Source: Alteromonas hispanica
Lineage (GTDB): Bacteria > Pseudomonadota > Gammaproteobacteria > Enterobacterales > Alteromonadaceae
Assembly (NCBI RefSeq): GCF_010500915.1
Contig: NZ_JAAAWP010000002.1
Span: 482,449-546,448 of the forward strand
Reading direction: 5' to 3'
Length of the DNA: 64,000 nucleotides
This document shows positions 57,301-64,000 of this stretch, in pieces (position 1 is the first letter of the stretch; every line of letters begins with the position of its first letter). The notes under the pieces are model-generated. The model searched no databases. It was not told the DNA's origin and saw only the letters and a program-made list of their open reading frames with translations. A program made the translations under genes and the position numbers.

Positions 57301-58575
57301 GGTGAAATAAGCATTACTGCAGAACTTCTACCTCATAAAGATGCAAATTGTTATTTGATGCGATGCGTTGTGGAAGATACGGGAATTGGTATTGAGAAGC
57401 ACAAGTTAGAACATCTTTTTGAATCGTTTACGCAGGTAGATGCGTCTACTACCCGTCGCTATGGTGGAACAGGCCTTGGCTTAACTATCACTAAAAAGTT
57501 ATGTGAACTTCTAGGTGGTGACGTGAGGGTATCGAGTGATATTGGCAGCGGAAGCTGTTTTGAAGTAACTTGTGAAGTGAAAAAAGTAAACGAAGCTACT
57601 GACGTATTGCCAACCATAGAAAACGTTAATCATCACTGTCTTATTGTTGCCCCAAATTTATCAAGCCAACGAGCGCTGGAAAAGCAACTCAACTTATGGG
57701 GAGCTCAAACATCGCTTGCTAGCACAGCGAAAAGTGCGCTTTCTGTTTATGAAGAAAGCATTGTTGGCAAGAGTCCTATAACTATCATTTTGTTCGATAA
57801 AACCACGCCAGATATGGCCGCTGCGTCTTTTTGTCATGCTATAAGAACCTATAAAACACCAAACAATCCCCGAGTGGTTACCATGACTTTGTTAAAAGAT
57901 TTGGACAGTGCGCAACAGGCTAAAGAGTTTGGTTTATATGCTAGCTTTCCTAAGCCTTTGTCAATCAACGCGCTTAGATTTGTGCTTGAGGACGAACCAA
58001 GTTCAAGTTCTCATCAGCACCATCAGCACCACCATAAGCAAAGCGGTGAAGAGCGCCCCTCAGATACTCAAGACGATTATATAGGCAGCTCTGCAGAGAA
58101 CAATAACAGCTCGACATATTCATTATCGAAAGGTGCCGTATCGAAAGATGCAGTATCAAAAGGTGCAGTATCTGAGGGACCCCACATATTGTTAGTTGAA
58201 GACAATGCAATAAATCAAATTGTCGCCACAAGTATTATCGAAGGTGCTGGTTTTATCGTTGATGTTGCAAACAATGGAAAAGAGGCGATTGAACTATTAC
58301 AAGCCGCTGGGGAAGACTGCGTATATTCACTCATTGTTATGGACTGTCAGATGCCGGAAATGGACGGGTTTGAAGCGACGAGGCAAATCAGAAAAGGAAC
58401 AGCAGGAGCGCAGTACCATCAAGTTCCCATTGTAGCCATGACGGCCAATGCGATGCAAAGCGATAAAGAAATGTGCATGAAAGCCGGAATGGATGACTTT
58501 CTTACCAAGCCCATAGAGCAAGAGAAAGTTATTGTTACGCTACGAAAATGGCTACAAATAGAAGTGTCAGATTAA
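54307..58575 (+). CDS. Hybrid sensor kinase with beta-propeller sensor and two receivers
   Basis: 1422 residues. Signal peptide (about 1-33; an ATG at 54322 is an alternative start); periplasmic propeller of Reg_prop repeats (about 38-715, with repeated GNIWVGT, DIWLGTYN and NMWVGTGKG motifs); Y_Y_Y domain (about 720-790); membrane helix (about 796-814); coiled coil; HisKA with His874 (NMSHEIRTPLNG); HATPase (NNLLSNAVKFTE, GGTGLGLT). Receiver 1 (about 1120-1230) keeps Asp1164 but lacks the paired acidic residues (LIVAPN). A linker holds HQHHQHHH (1236-1243) and a 15-bp repeat encoding KGAVS units. Receiver 2 is complete, with Asp1346 (VMDCQMPEMDG). Similar propeller kinases sense glycans in Bacteroides. 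Confidence 0.93.
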   Translation: MCLLKMTTFPSFFLHVLYVSFLFFLLSAKGYSAASDTLTNDYSIDQFTATDGFVSSEIYSIIQDQQGFIWFGTAENGVMRYDGKNVKLYEASSDAVKGLSHNDAGNLMLDKNGNIWVGTWGGGVNKYSPTTGKFQRFLHDPDNANSISSNRVQSLFHDKTGDIWLGTYNKGLNRYLGNGKFQRVQREEDSQVGLSHNRIWDIIDNDEKTLWVATSYGLNLLNKDTLTATYYFPDKSNETATGANEVRSLLLASDGRFYVATQEGPFLFLPESGVFIPQLTKDGKALGQVNSMIEDHEGIVWFVTTNGLFRRSQSDNEVQKTDFGFDNGLRIIFEDHTHTKWITSEVHGIFKLSPRRKVKIIDSELLVAPNGIELDENGDVLIVNAKAEVYKWKTGEQRLHRVSNSVFSSFDDYAENGVIERPIILPIENNRFWVAQDDFLVRFDAATKDVTRVEYPKDDAEYRHFREFRALALDDNDNLWIGTYKNGVYVYNNDSNTFEHLTQKDGLPHPETLAIFKDRDGNMWVGTGKGVSVWREDEKRFDTFSSTEKNNSLLGNIVEDIYQSRNGNIWVATQKGLNLYQPDTQSFKRFSEQQGLPAPLIRAVSDGENEGLWLTTNKGIFLYDPYKQQALNYNSSSKFAGQNYYSSSLLKSSQGTFFTSSQRGIEYFNYEKSDQQELNANIVLTDFSVMGEPASTDTPLSYVKDVYLSHEDYFFSFEFALLDLSAATVPHFAYKLEGYDEQWIDIGNYNNVSFTNLNGGTYTLLVRALKQNGEWSSAQLAVNVHVESKPWKTWWAYTLYGVLLTATVMLIIYLRTRLHQTEITKQKRFVQVLEQQVSEKTASLELQARELKVALNKAEEATKLKSEFLANMSHEIRTPLNGVVGMLSLLKNSGLNAEQAHQANIANSSANSLLVLINDILDFSKIEADKLDIESVDFDLRALIEELAYSIAHTAQEKGLEVIVDVSKVQTSKVNSDPNRIKQILNNLLSNAVKFTELGEISITAELLPHKDANCYLMRCVVEDTGIGIEKHKLEHLFESFTQVDASTTRRYGGTGLGLTITKKLCELLGGDVRVSSDIGSGSCFEVTCEVKKVNEATDVLPTIENVNHHCLIVAPNLSSQRALEKQLNLWGAQTSLASTAKSALSVYEESIVGKSPITIILFDKTTPDMAAASFCHAIRTYKTPNNPRVVTMTLLKDLDSAQQAKEFGLYASFPKPLSINALRFVLEDEPSSSSHQHHQHHHKQSGEERPSDTQDDYIGSSAENNNSSTYSLSKGAVSKDAVSKGAVSEGPHILLVEDNAINQIVATSIIEGAGFIVDVANNGKEAIELLQAAGEDCVYSLIVMDCQMPEMDGFEATRQIRKGTAGAQYHQVPIVAMTANAMQSDKEMCMKAGMDDFLTKPIEQEKVIVTLRKWLQIEVSD

Positions 58576-58586
58576 GTCGATATTAG

Positions 58587-58612
58587 TTCGCGCTATGCTG
58601 TTCGCGCTATGC
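58587..58612. repeat. 14-bp tandem repeat after the propeller kinase
   Basis: TTCGCGCTATGCTG followed at once by its first 12 bases, 12 nt after the kinase stop and between it and the convergent response-regulator gene. Confidence 0.8.
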
Positions 58613-58631
58613 ACGCCTTTTACTATTCATG

Positions 58632-60254
58632 TTAATGGTTTGTCAGGATGCTTTTCACACTGTCGTAGCGACTCTGCTGCTCTTCAGATAACTGCGCTGT
58701 TTCGAGTGTTTCTCGGCATGATCTAATTGCTTGAACAGTATCACCTGGTAACGCTTCACGAGATTTTCTTGCTCGTACTATGGCCTGTAAATAGTTTAAC
58801 GCAATAGACGGATTTTTAGGCATCACTCTGAATGCTTGTGAAAACGTAGTGTAAGATTGCTCTAAATTACCACGCTTATATTCGGCTACCGCAGAATTGT
58901 TGAGCGCTTTAGGACTTAATGAAATTGCCGTTTTCTCTTCTTTTTCTTGCGTAATATAGCGACACATTAACTCGTCACTGTTCTCATCTGTTCTCAATTG
59001 TTTAGCGAGCGCATCGAATATTTTCAACGACTCGGTTTTCAGTCCAACTTCATGTAAGGCTTTTGCTCTATCGAGCAGCGCCTCTGTAGATTGTTGTTTT
59101 GCATGGACGCTTTGAAAGTCAGATAACAAAGATTGAGCTTTGGTTATGTCATCTTTCAAATAATGAATTCTCGCGTCTATAACCTTAAGCTCTTCGTTCA
59201 GTTCTGTTTTCGGATGAGCTTGTTTAAGTTGTTGAAGGTAGCTGGTGGCCTGTTTGACAATTTTATTAACGTCAGCAGGGTCAGAGGTCATGGCAAAGTC
59301 TACACCTGCCCGAGCAGCATTAAGATAATTATCTGGGGCGTCATGAATTGAATCTTTCGCATATCTGACAACATGTTTAGCACTGGCGAACTGGCTTTCG
59401 TAATTGTGAGTTATACGCGCTAAGTTTACAGCTTGGCGATGACGGGATATTTTTCTAGGCGAAATCTGACACGCTAAGCGCGTGCATTCTAAGGCATCAT
59501 CAAAGGCTTCATGCTTAATTTTCAATGTGGCCAACAGGTCATAGGCAGCAAGTTCGGCATCGGGCCGCATAGCTAATTGTAAAACCTCTCGCTCTGCATC
59601 ATCAAAATCTTCCAGCGCTATTAAGCATTTCGCTATACCTATCTTAGCCCAGCTAAAGTCTTGAACATTTACAATGCCATCATAGAAAGCCAGAGCTTGA
59701 CTAAATCGTTGATTAAGAAATAGAAGATCACCTTTTATTTTCATAGCAAGCGGAAAATGTTCCGCATACTCAGGTTGTAAAAGAAATTGCTCTATTTCAT
59801 AAAGCGCTCTTTCATGCTCTCCAGAGTCCATAAATTGATAAACATTTTTCAGCGCAGCTTTCCGAGACAAAACCCGAGAAAGACGTCTGTCTAATTCGTT
59901 AACAGAAAAAGGTTTAGCAATGAATTCATCGGGTTGGAGTTCTATAATGGCATGCACAACCTCTGCTGAAGTATCTGCACTTGTAAAGATAAACGCATTG
60001 GTTAACGACAGCGCGTGTTCAGATTGTAATTGTTCAAGAAGAAAGTAGCCCCCTTGCTCAGAGCGCAGGTTATAAGAACAGATAATTGCGTCGTATTCGA
60101 ATTCTTGAAGCGCAGCAATGGCAGAAGACGGGCGGTCGACGTGATCTATTTTTTTAAACCCCAGTTGCTCGAGAGCATAATGCAAGTGACTCTTGGCTAA
60201 TACCTGGTCTTCTGCAATAAGTAGCCTGGTGCCCTTTGCTAGATTGTATTTCAT
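58632..60254 (-). CDS. TPR response regulator with a phosphorylation-defective receiver
   Basis: 540 residues: a receiver domain (about 10-125) then a long TPR-like helical repeat region (about 140-540; DSGEHERALYEIEQFLL, NQRFSQALAFYDG, NNSAVAEYKRGNLEQSYTTFSQAF). The receiver keeps the acidic pair (IAEDQ, Glu15-Asp16), the Ser/Thr (FIFTSAD) and the lysine (FIAKPFS), but the phospho-acceptor aspartate is Ser60 (IICSYNL). It therefore should not take a phosphate normally. No DNA-binding domain is present, so it probably acts by protein contacts. Convergent with the propeller hybrid kinase, 56 nt away. Confidence 0.9.
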   Translation of the reverse strand: MKYNLAKGTRLLIAEDQVLAKSHLHYALEQLGFKKIDHVDRPSSAIAALQEFEYDAIICSYNLRSEQGGYFLLEQLQSEHALSLTNAFIFTSADTSAEVVHAIIELQPDEFIAKPFSVNELDRRLSRVLSRKAALKNVYQFMDSGEHERALYEIEQFLLQPEYAEHFPLAMKIKGDLLFLNQRFSQALAFYDGIVNVQDFSWAKIGIAKCLIALEDFDDAEREVLQLAMRPDAELAAYDLLATLKIKHEAFDDALECTRLACQISPRKISRHRQAVNLARITHNYESQFASAKHVVRYAKDSIHDAPDNYLNAARAGVDFAMTSDPADVNKIVKQATSYLQQLKQAHPKTELNEELKVIDARIHYLKDDITKAQSLLSDFQSVHAKQQSTEALLDRAKALHEVGLKTESLKIFDALAKQLRTDENSDELMCRYITQEKEEKTAISLSPKALNNSAVAEYKRGNLEQSYTTFSQAFRVMPKNPSIALNYLQAIVRARKSREALPGDTVQAIRSCRETLETAQLSEEQQSRYDSVKSILTNH

Positions 60255-60555
60255 TTTAATGTCACATCGCTAAATTCTGTCATTTTGCTCAAATCCCTTA
60301 GCTATTTTTGTAGGCATCCACGGTTTCACAATTTACCTGGCTACATAACTTACCCAGCAACCAATTAACCAGCCTATACGTATTTAAAAACTTACATGTC
60401 TATGCGGTGTTAAATACTCTGAACTTAATATAGTTCTTTATCGGCCTGCATGCTCGAAAATTAAACACTTTAACTAGCAAGCTATGTAACTTTTAACGCA
60501 CGCTGAGCCGAGATGGATTATTTGATAACTCATGCCGTCGTTGGAGACCACTGAA
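60255..60555. other. Intergenic stretch upstream of the TPR regulator
   Basis: 301 nt, AT-rich. It should hold the promoter of the TPR regulator; no clear gene or structure is visible. Confidence 0.35.
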
Positions 60556-60798
60556 ATGAAAGTTATAGATGCCACATCCGGTCGTTTTGCCACTGAGTCG
60601 ATGAAAGTAATTCCTAAGTGGAGATGGAGGAACTTAAGCGACGATGTAATCACTTCGCCGGTTACGCGCAGAACGAGGTTTGAGTTTTGCCTCAAAGACG
60701 GCGTTAATAAATGCACGGAAGAAGAGGTGAATAAATGTACTTCATGTTCTGGTGAAGATGTTATTGTCGCAGCAGGCTCACTGATAAGACTCATGTGA
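60556..60798 (+). CDS. Possible 80-residue protein, unknown
   Basis: Low-confidence gene. From ATG 60556 a GGAG site lies 9 nt upstream. The product is mixed basic and acidic with no membrane segment; the C-terminal half has cysteines in VNKCTEEEVNKCTSCSGED, an internal VNKCT repeat that could bind metal. The opposite strand is also open across the region (60474-60794), which lowers confidence in either. Confidence 0.3.
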   Translation: MKVIDATSGRFATESMKVIPKWRWRNLSDDVITSPVTRRTRFEFCLKDGVNKCTEEEVNKCTSCSGEDVIVAAGSLIRLM

Positions 60799-60888
60799 GT
60801 GCTTTAGGGATATTCTGGGGTTTGCTTAAACTGCCCAACTTGGTTAGCAGTTTGCCTCATTTTAGACGACAGCAAGACCTGGCTCAGG

Positions 60889-61218
60889 TTACCGTCGTCT
60901 CAATACTTCAAACTCTTGCTCAATAACATCTCTACGCTGGTGTATTGGCTTTAGCTGTTCCTCGAAAGGATCGTTCGGTGCTTCAAGCTGAATAATACTA
61001 GGTGTTACCAGCCTGCAATTACCCACCACTGCATCGGAACAATAATTCTTACTCAATGTGTTGAGGCGGGCCTGATGTTGGGTATTGGAACAACCGCTAA
61101 CTAAACAAACTGCTGCAACGGCGAACAAGGGTACTCTTGCTTTAAAGCAAATATCAGCTTTCGTTGAGCGGGAACCAGTCTGGCGTACCTGCTTAGGTTT
61201 TATAGTTGTGGTTATCAT
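60889..61218 (-). CDS. Small lipoprotein, unknown function
   Basis: 109 residues with a long basic N-terminus, a hydrophobic segment and a lipobox ending at Cys43 (CLVSGC). The mature part has one cysteine pair (NYCSDAVVGNC) that could form a disulfide and a charged C-terminus (QRRDVIEQEFEVLRRR). I recognise no family. Alone on its strand, between the small ORF and the tRNA-Val repeats. Confidence 0.6.
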   Translation of the reverse strand: MITTTIKPKQVRQTGSRSTKADICFKARVPLFAVAAVCLVSGCSNTQHQARLNTLSKNYCSDAVVGNCRLVTPSIIQLEAPNDPFEEQLKPIHQRRDVIEQEFEVLRRR

Positions 61219-61370
61219 CGAATCTTAAGACATAATTTACAATTTGTTTGAATATAGCATAAGCGCTATTTACGACAACTCAGCTACGTTGCATTTTGCA
61301 AGAAGATTGCTTTCTATCATCGATAAACGACGGCGTTAAAGCGTATCCTCCATAACATAAAGAGCTAATG

Positions 61371-61559
61371 TGACAAATGAAATGAATTTTGTAAAAGAAT
61401 GGTGGACGCTGCTGTGGCTCGCAACGAAGTTGTTGAACCGTCGAGTCTTATGACAAATGAAATGAATTTTGTAGAAGAGTGGTGGACGCTGCTGTGGCTC
61501 GCAACGAAGTTGTTGAACCATCGAGTCTTATGACAAAAGAAATGAATTTTGTAAAAGAA
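61371..61559 (-). repeat. rtT-like tandem repeats downstream of the tRNA-Val operon
   Basis: Two exact 80-bp units (61371-61450, 61451-61530) differing at a few bases, then the first 29 nt of a third unit (61531-61559) that runs into the real tRNA-Val 3' end. In the transcribed (minus) sense each unit ends in a copy of roughly the last 19 nt of tRNA-Val: GCC, one extra A, then CAGCAGCGTCCACCA, with one C/T change. Before it lies a hairpin with GGTTC/GAGCC outer and CAAC/GTTG inner arms. No protein frame fits. The unit matches the plan of the rtT repeats after E. coli tyrT, but with a different, shorter sequence. Confidence 0.75.
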
Positions 61560-61635
61560 TGGTGGACGCTACTGGGCTTGAACCAGTGACCCTCGCCTTG
61601 TAAGGGCGATGCTCTCCCAACTGAGCTAAGCGTCC
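61560..61635 (-). tRNA. tRNA-Val (UAC), copy 3
   Basis: 76-nt cloverleaf with encoded CCA. Acceptor GGACGCT pairs with AGCGTCC, anticodon loop CTTACAA gives TAC, T arm CTGG-TTCAAGC-CCAG. It is the last of three identical genes in the transcript and is followed directly by the rtT-like repeats. Confidence 0.98.
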
Positions 61636-61658
61636 GATAGAGATGAATTCGAAAAGAG

Positions 61659-61734
61659 TGGTGGACGCTACTGGGCTTGAACCAGTGACCCTCGCCTTGT
61701 AAGGGCGATGCTCTCCCAACTGAGCTAAGCGTCC
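61659..61734 (-). tRNA. tRNA-Val (UAC), copy 2
   Basis: Identical to the other two copies, anticodon TAC, encoded CCA. The 23-nt spacer that follows it resembles the 3' flank used in the rtT-like units. Confidence 0.98.
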
Positions 61735-61768
61735 ATTTTTATTTCGCAATTCTAGTAACAAGCAAGAT

Positions 61769-61844
61769 TGGTGGACGCTACTGGGCTTGAACCAGTGACC
61801 CTCGCCTTGTAAGGGCGATGCTCTCCCAACTGAGCTAAGCGTCC
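61769..61844 (-). tRNA. tRNA-Val (UAC), copy 1
   Basis: First of the three identical genes in the transcript, anticodon TAC, encoded CCA. A short GC-rich inverted repeat (CTTGCC/GGCAAG, 61859-61872) lies in its leader. Confidence 0.98.
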
Positions 61845-61881
61845 GTCTTGTTTGTTGACTTGCCTTGGCAAGTGGGGCGGT

Positions 61882-61909
61882 ATTATAGAGTTGCTTCTGA
61901 TAGTGTCAA
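61882..61909 (-). promoter_or_regulatory. Promoter of the tRNA-Val operon
   Basis: On the minus strand a perfect TTGACA, 16-bp spacer and perfect TATAAT, followed by the GC-rich discriminator ACCGCCCC, as in strong stringently controlled promoters. Confidence 0.85.
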
Positions 61910-62086
61910 CAATAAAATCAAAGAAAATTACTGTATGCGCGAAAATTAAACGTTTTGTCGAAATTTTAAATTAATCGATGAAAAACACACCGTTATTCAG
62001 CAACTACAGCAAGTGAAATAATGAATTGTTTCTTTTTAATTAATTTTACAGAGTAGAGCAAGCGACTTTTGTCCTTACTCGTACAC

Positions 62087-62095
62087 TGGTAGAAT
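62087..62095 (+). promoter_or_regulatory. Extended -10 promoter of gltX
   Basis: TGGTAGAAT is an extended -10 element 40 nt before the ATG, with a GCGCGC-like start region. Only a weak TTTTGT matches at -35 spacing. Confidence 0.5.
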
Positions 62096-62134
62096 GCGCG
62101 CAGATTAGAACTTATTAAACAATAGAGAGTAGCC

Positions 62135-63544
62135 ATGTCGGTTGTAACACGATTTGCACCTAGCCCTACTGGGTATCTTCATGTCGGTGGCGCACGCACT
62201 GCGCTGTATTCTTGGCTTTATGCAAAAAGTAAAGGCGGTGAATTTGTTCTTCGTATAGAAGATACAGATATAGAGCGTTCAACAGAGGAAGCAAAACAAG
62301 CCATTTTAGACGGTATGCAATGGCTTGGCTTAAACTGGGATACAGGTCCGGTTTATCAAACTGAACGTTTTGATCGTTATAAAGAACTTATTCAAAAGTT
62401 ATTAGACGAAGGTAAAGCGTACAAGTGCTTTATGAGCTCAGAAGAGTTAGATGCCATCCGTGAAGCGCAAAAAGAGAAAGGTGAAAAACCTCGCTACCCG
62501 GGAACATGGCGCGACAGAACAGATCACCCAGAAGGGCAGCCATTCGTTGTTCGGTTCAAAAATCCGCTGGAAGGGTCGGTCACAATAAACGACCACGTTC
62601 GTGGAACAATTGAAATAAGCAATAGTGAACTGGACGATTTAGTTATCCAGCGGACAGACGGTACACCTACCTATAACTTTTGCGTTGTTGTTGACGACTG
62701 GGATATGAATATAACGCATGTTGTGCGCGGTGAAGACCACATCAACAACACACCTCGTCAAATTAATATATTAAAAGCGCTGGGTGCCCCTATCCCTGAA
62801 TACGCCCATGTATCCATGATACTAGGCGACGATGGAAAGAAATTGTCGAAGCGTCATGGTGCAGTTAGCGTAATGCAGTATCGCGATGACGGCTTTTTAC
62901 CTCAGGCAGTATTGAACTATCTTGTTAGATTAGGCTGGTCTCATGGCGATCAAGAAGTATTTACACTTGATGAAATGATTGAGCACTTCAGTCTAGATGG
63001 AATAGGGCAGTCTGCTTCTGCATTCAACACTGAGAAACTTATTTGGTTGAATCAGCACTATATTAAGTCTATGCCAGCAAGTGACGTTGCTGAACATGCA
63101 AAATGGCATTTTGACCAGTTGAATATTGATATAACAACGGGCCCTTCTCTAGAATCGGTTATTGCAATTCAAGCCGACCGCGTGAAGACTCTGAAAGAGC
63201 TTGCGGAGATCTCAACGTACTTTTATCAAGACTATGATGAATTTGACGCCAACGCCGCGAAAAAGCACCTTCGCCCTGTTGCTAGAGGCCCATTAGAGCT
63301 GGTGAAAGATAAGCTATTAGCGCTTGAAGAATGGACACCACAAAGCATTCAATCTGCTATCAATGCTACGGCTGAAGAGTTAGAAGTAGGTATGGGGAAA
63401 GTAGGCATGCCGCTGCGTGTAGCATCAACAGGCGGTGGTAATTCTCCGTCGCTTGATGTAACTCTACATTTGCTGTCAAAAGACAAAGTTGGTGAGAGAA
63501 TCGACAAAGCGCTTACTTTTATAGCAAACAGAGAAAATTCATAA
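62135..63544 (+). CDS. gltX: Glutamyl-tRNA synthetase
   Basis: Class I synthetase charging tRNA-Glu, 469 residues. HIGH-type motif in [19 protein letters not shown] and the KMSKS-type motif [26 protein letters not shown] and the [15 protein letters not shown] segment complete the catalytic domain, followed by the anticodon-binding helices. It has a bacterial GluRS length and lacks a GlnRS C-terminal beta-barrel. tRNA-Glu, its own substrate, lies about 330 nt downstream. Confidence 0.97.
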   Translation: MSVVTRFAPSPTGYLHVGGARTALYSWLYAKSKGGEFVLRIEDTDIERSTEEAKQAILDGMQWLGLNWDTGPVYQTERFDRYKELIQKLLDEGKAYKCFMSSEELDAIREAQKEKGEKPRYPGTWRDRTDHPEGQPFVVRFKNPLEGSVTINDHVRGTIEISNSELDDLVIQRTDGTPTYNFCVVVDDWDMNITHVVRGEDHINNTPRQINILKALGAPIPEYAHVSMILGDDGKKLSKRHGAVSVMQYRDDGFLPQAVLNYLVRLGWSHGDQEVFTLDEMIEHFSLDGIGQSASAFNTEKLIWLNQHYIKSMPASDVAEHAKWHFDQLNIDITTGPSLESVIAIQADRVKTLKELAEISTYFYQDYDEFDANAAKKHLRPVARGPLELVKDKLLALEEWTPQSIQSAINATAEELEVGMGKVGMPLRVASTGGGNSPSLDVTLHLLSKDKVGERIDKALTFIANRENS

Positions 63545-63552
63545 AAAAACCG

Positions 63553-63581
63553 TTGACATGACAGGGGGGGATGCCTAGAAT
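63553..63581 (+). promoter_or_regulatory. Promoter of tRNA-Ala
   Basis: Perfect TTGACA, 17-bp spacer and TAGAAT, then the GC-rich discriminator GCGCCCC, starting 8 nt after the gltX stop. The spacer contains a run of seven G. Confidence 0.85.
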
Positions 63582-63629
63582 GCGCCCCGCTGTCACGGAA
63601 CAGTCATAATAAATTGACTATGACACAAC

Positions 63630-63705
63630 GGGGCCATAGCTCAGCTGGGAGAGCGCCTGCATGGCATGCAGGAGGTCGGCGGTTCGATCCCGCCTGGCTC
63701 CACCA
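63630..63705 (+). tRNA. tRNA-Ala (GGC)
   Basis: 76-nt cloverleaf with encoded CCA, acceptor GGGGCCA pairing with TGGCTCC through wobbles, anticodon loop ATGGCAT with anticodon GGC, T arm GGCGG-TTCGATC-CCGCC. The promoter above is about 50 nt upstream. Confidence 0.97.
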
Positions 63706-63872
63706 AGTTATACTTCACATTCAGTGTGTAAGATAAGAATAAATAACTTGATAGGCTAACTGATAGCTCGGGTTGAGTGTAATCGGTTGCGACAATATTT
63801 CATCACATCGTTGTTTGTTTAGTGAATATACGGTGTGTTTGATTCAAACAGTTACGTTTGAAACGATTTATT

Positions 63873-63948
63873 GTCCCCTTCGTCTAGAGGCCTAGGACAC
63901 CGCCCTTTCACGGCGGTAACAGGGGTTCGAATCCCCTAGGGGACGCCA
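63873..63948 (+). tRNA. tRNA-Glu (UUC)
   Basis: 76-nt cloverleaf with encoded GCCA end, acceptor GTCCCCT pairing with AGGGGAC, anticodon loop CTTTCAC with anticodon TTC, T arm GGGG-TTCGAAT-CCCC. No separate strong promoter is seen, so it may be read with tRNA-Ala across the 167-nt spacer. Confidence 0.97.
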
Positions 63949-64000
63949 TTTTAATCGCGTCACAGTCGGTCAATACTGTGAAATAGGCTGGAGTTTTTTA

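Noticed and set aside
60474..60794. 106-codon minus-strand frame opposite the small cysteine-bearing ORF
   Set aside because: No ribosome site or motif; it is probably the shadow of the plus frame, or both are non-coding.
61371..61559. The 80-bp units as phage attachment-site remnants
   Set aside because: No integrase or prophage gene is nearby, and the tandem register and conserved hairpin fit an rtT-like repeat better; not fully excluded.
61528..61761. Minus-strand ORF of 77 codons with an internal repeat reading RLAQLGEHRPYKARV
   Set aside because: It is a conceptual translation through the tRNA-Val genes, a well-known false protein; the repeat is the repeated tRNA.

Overview
The window looks like chromosomal DNA of a marine gammaproteobacterium of the Alteromonas type. 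This rests on gene content and protein style (tolQRAB-pal-cpoB, bioA/bioBFCD, paired RND pumps, many GGDEF and hybrid-kinase proteins, moderate GC) and is inferred without any database search. I see no prophage, integrase, insertion sequence or CRISPR array; this is mostly core genome with signalling and transport genes inserted between conserved blocks.

Layout: 1-4.7 kb is the Tol-Pal envelope operon, open at the left edge inside tolQ and closed by a terminator. 5.0-6.8 kb has three identical tRNA-Lys genes, nadA and tRNA-Ser. 7-18 kb is mixed: nei, a DUF1499 lipoprotein, a membrane-anchored glutaredoxin, a diguanylate cyclase with an ethylene-receptor-like sensor, selO, a panE-like reductase, a TPR hybrid kinase, asd and a CBS protein. 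18-28 kb holds two RND efflux systems. The first is divergent from a TetR regulator, with paired operator-like repeats lying over both promoters. 28-33 kb is a second diguanylate cyclase directly behind a PqiC-like lipoprotein and pqiAB, suggesting c-di-GMP signalling tied to envelope lipid transport.

33-39 kb carries an AtoE-type fatty-acid transporter, asnS, a Na+/Ca2+ exchanger and small membrane or hypothetical proteins. 39-45 kb is the biotin locus: bioA divergent from the tightly overlapping bioBFCD, with pepE converging on bioD. 45-49 kb is a low-molecular-weight phosphatase followed by btuCD and a class II DAHP synthase. 49-54 kb has an Atm1-type ABC exporter, moaA, an acetyltransferase and an AhpD-like protein. 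54-60 kb is a 1422-residue two-component-propeller hybrid kinase facing a TPR response regulator whose receiver lacks the phospho-acceptor aspartate. 60.5-64 kb holds small ORFs, a tRNA-Val triplet, gltX, tRNA-Ala and tRNA-Glu.

The most unusual items are: (i) two exact 80-bp tandem units after the tRNA-Val operon, each carrying a copy of about the last 19 nt of the tRNA, resembling the rtT repeats of the E. coli tyrT operon; (ii) the ethylene-receptor-like diguanylate cyclase, which keeps the Asp, Cys and His of the plant copper/ethylene site at the same spacing; (iii) the Asp-to-Ser pseudo-receiver beside the propeller kinase; (iv) the pqiC-diguanylate cyclase pair. Start codons were moved from the longest reading frame where a Shine-Dalgarno site or an overlap supported it. 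Four genes (bioF, btuC, the DAHP synthase gene and moaA) appear to start at TTG.
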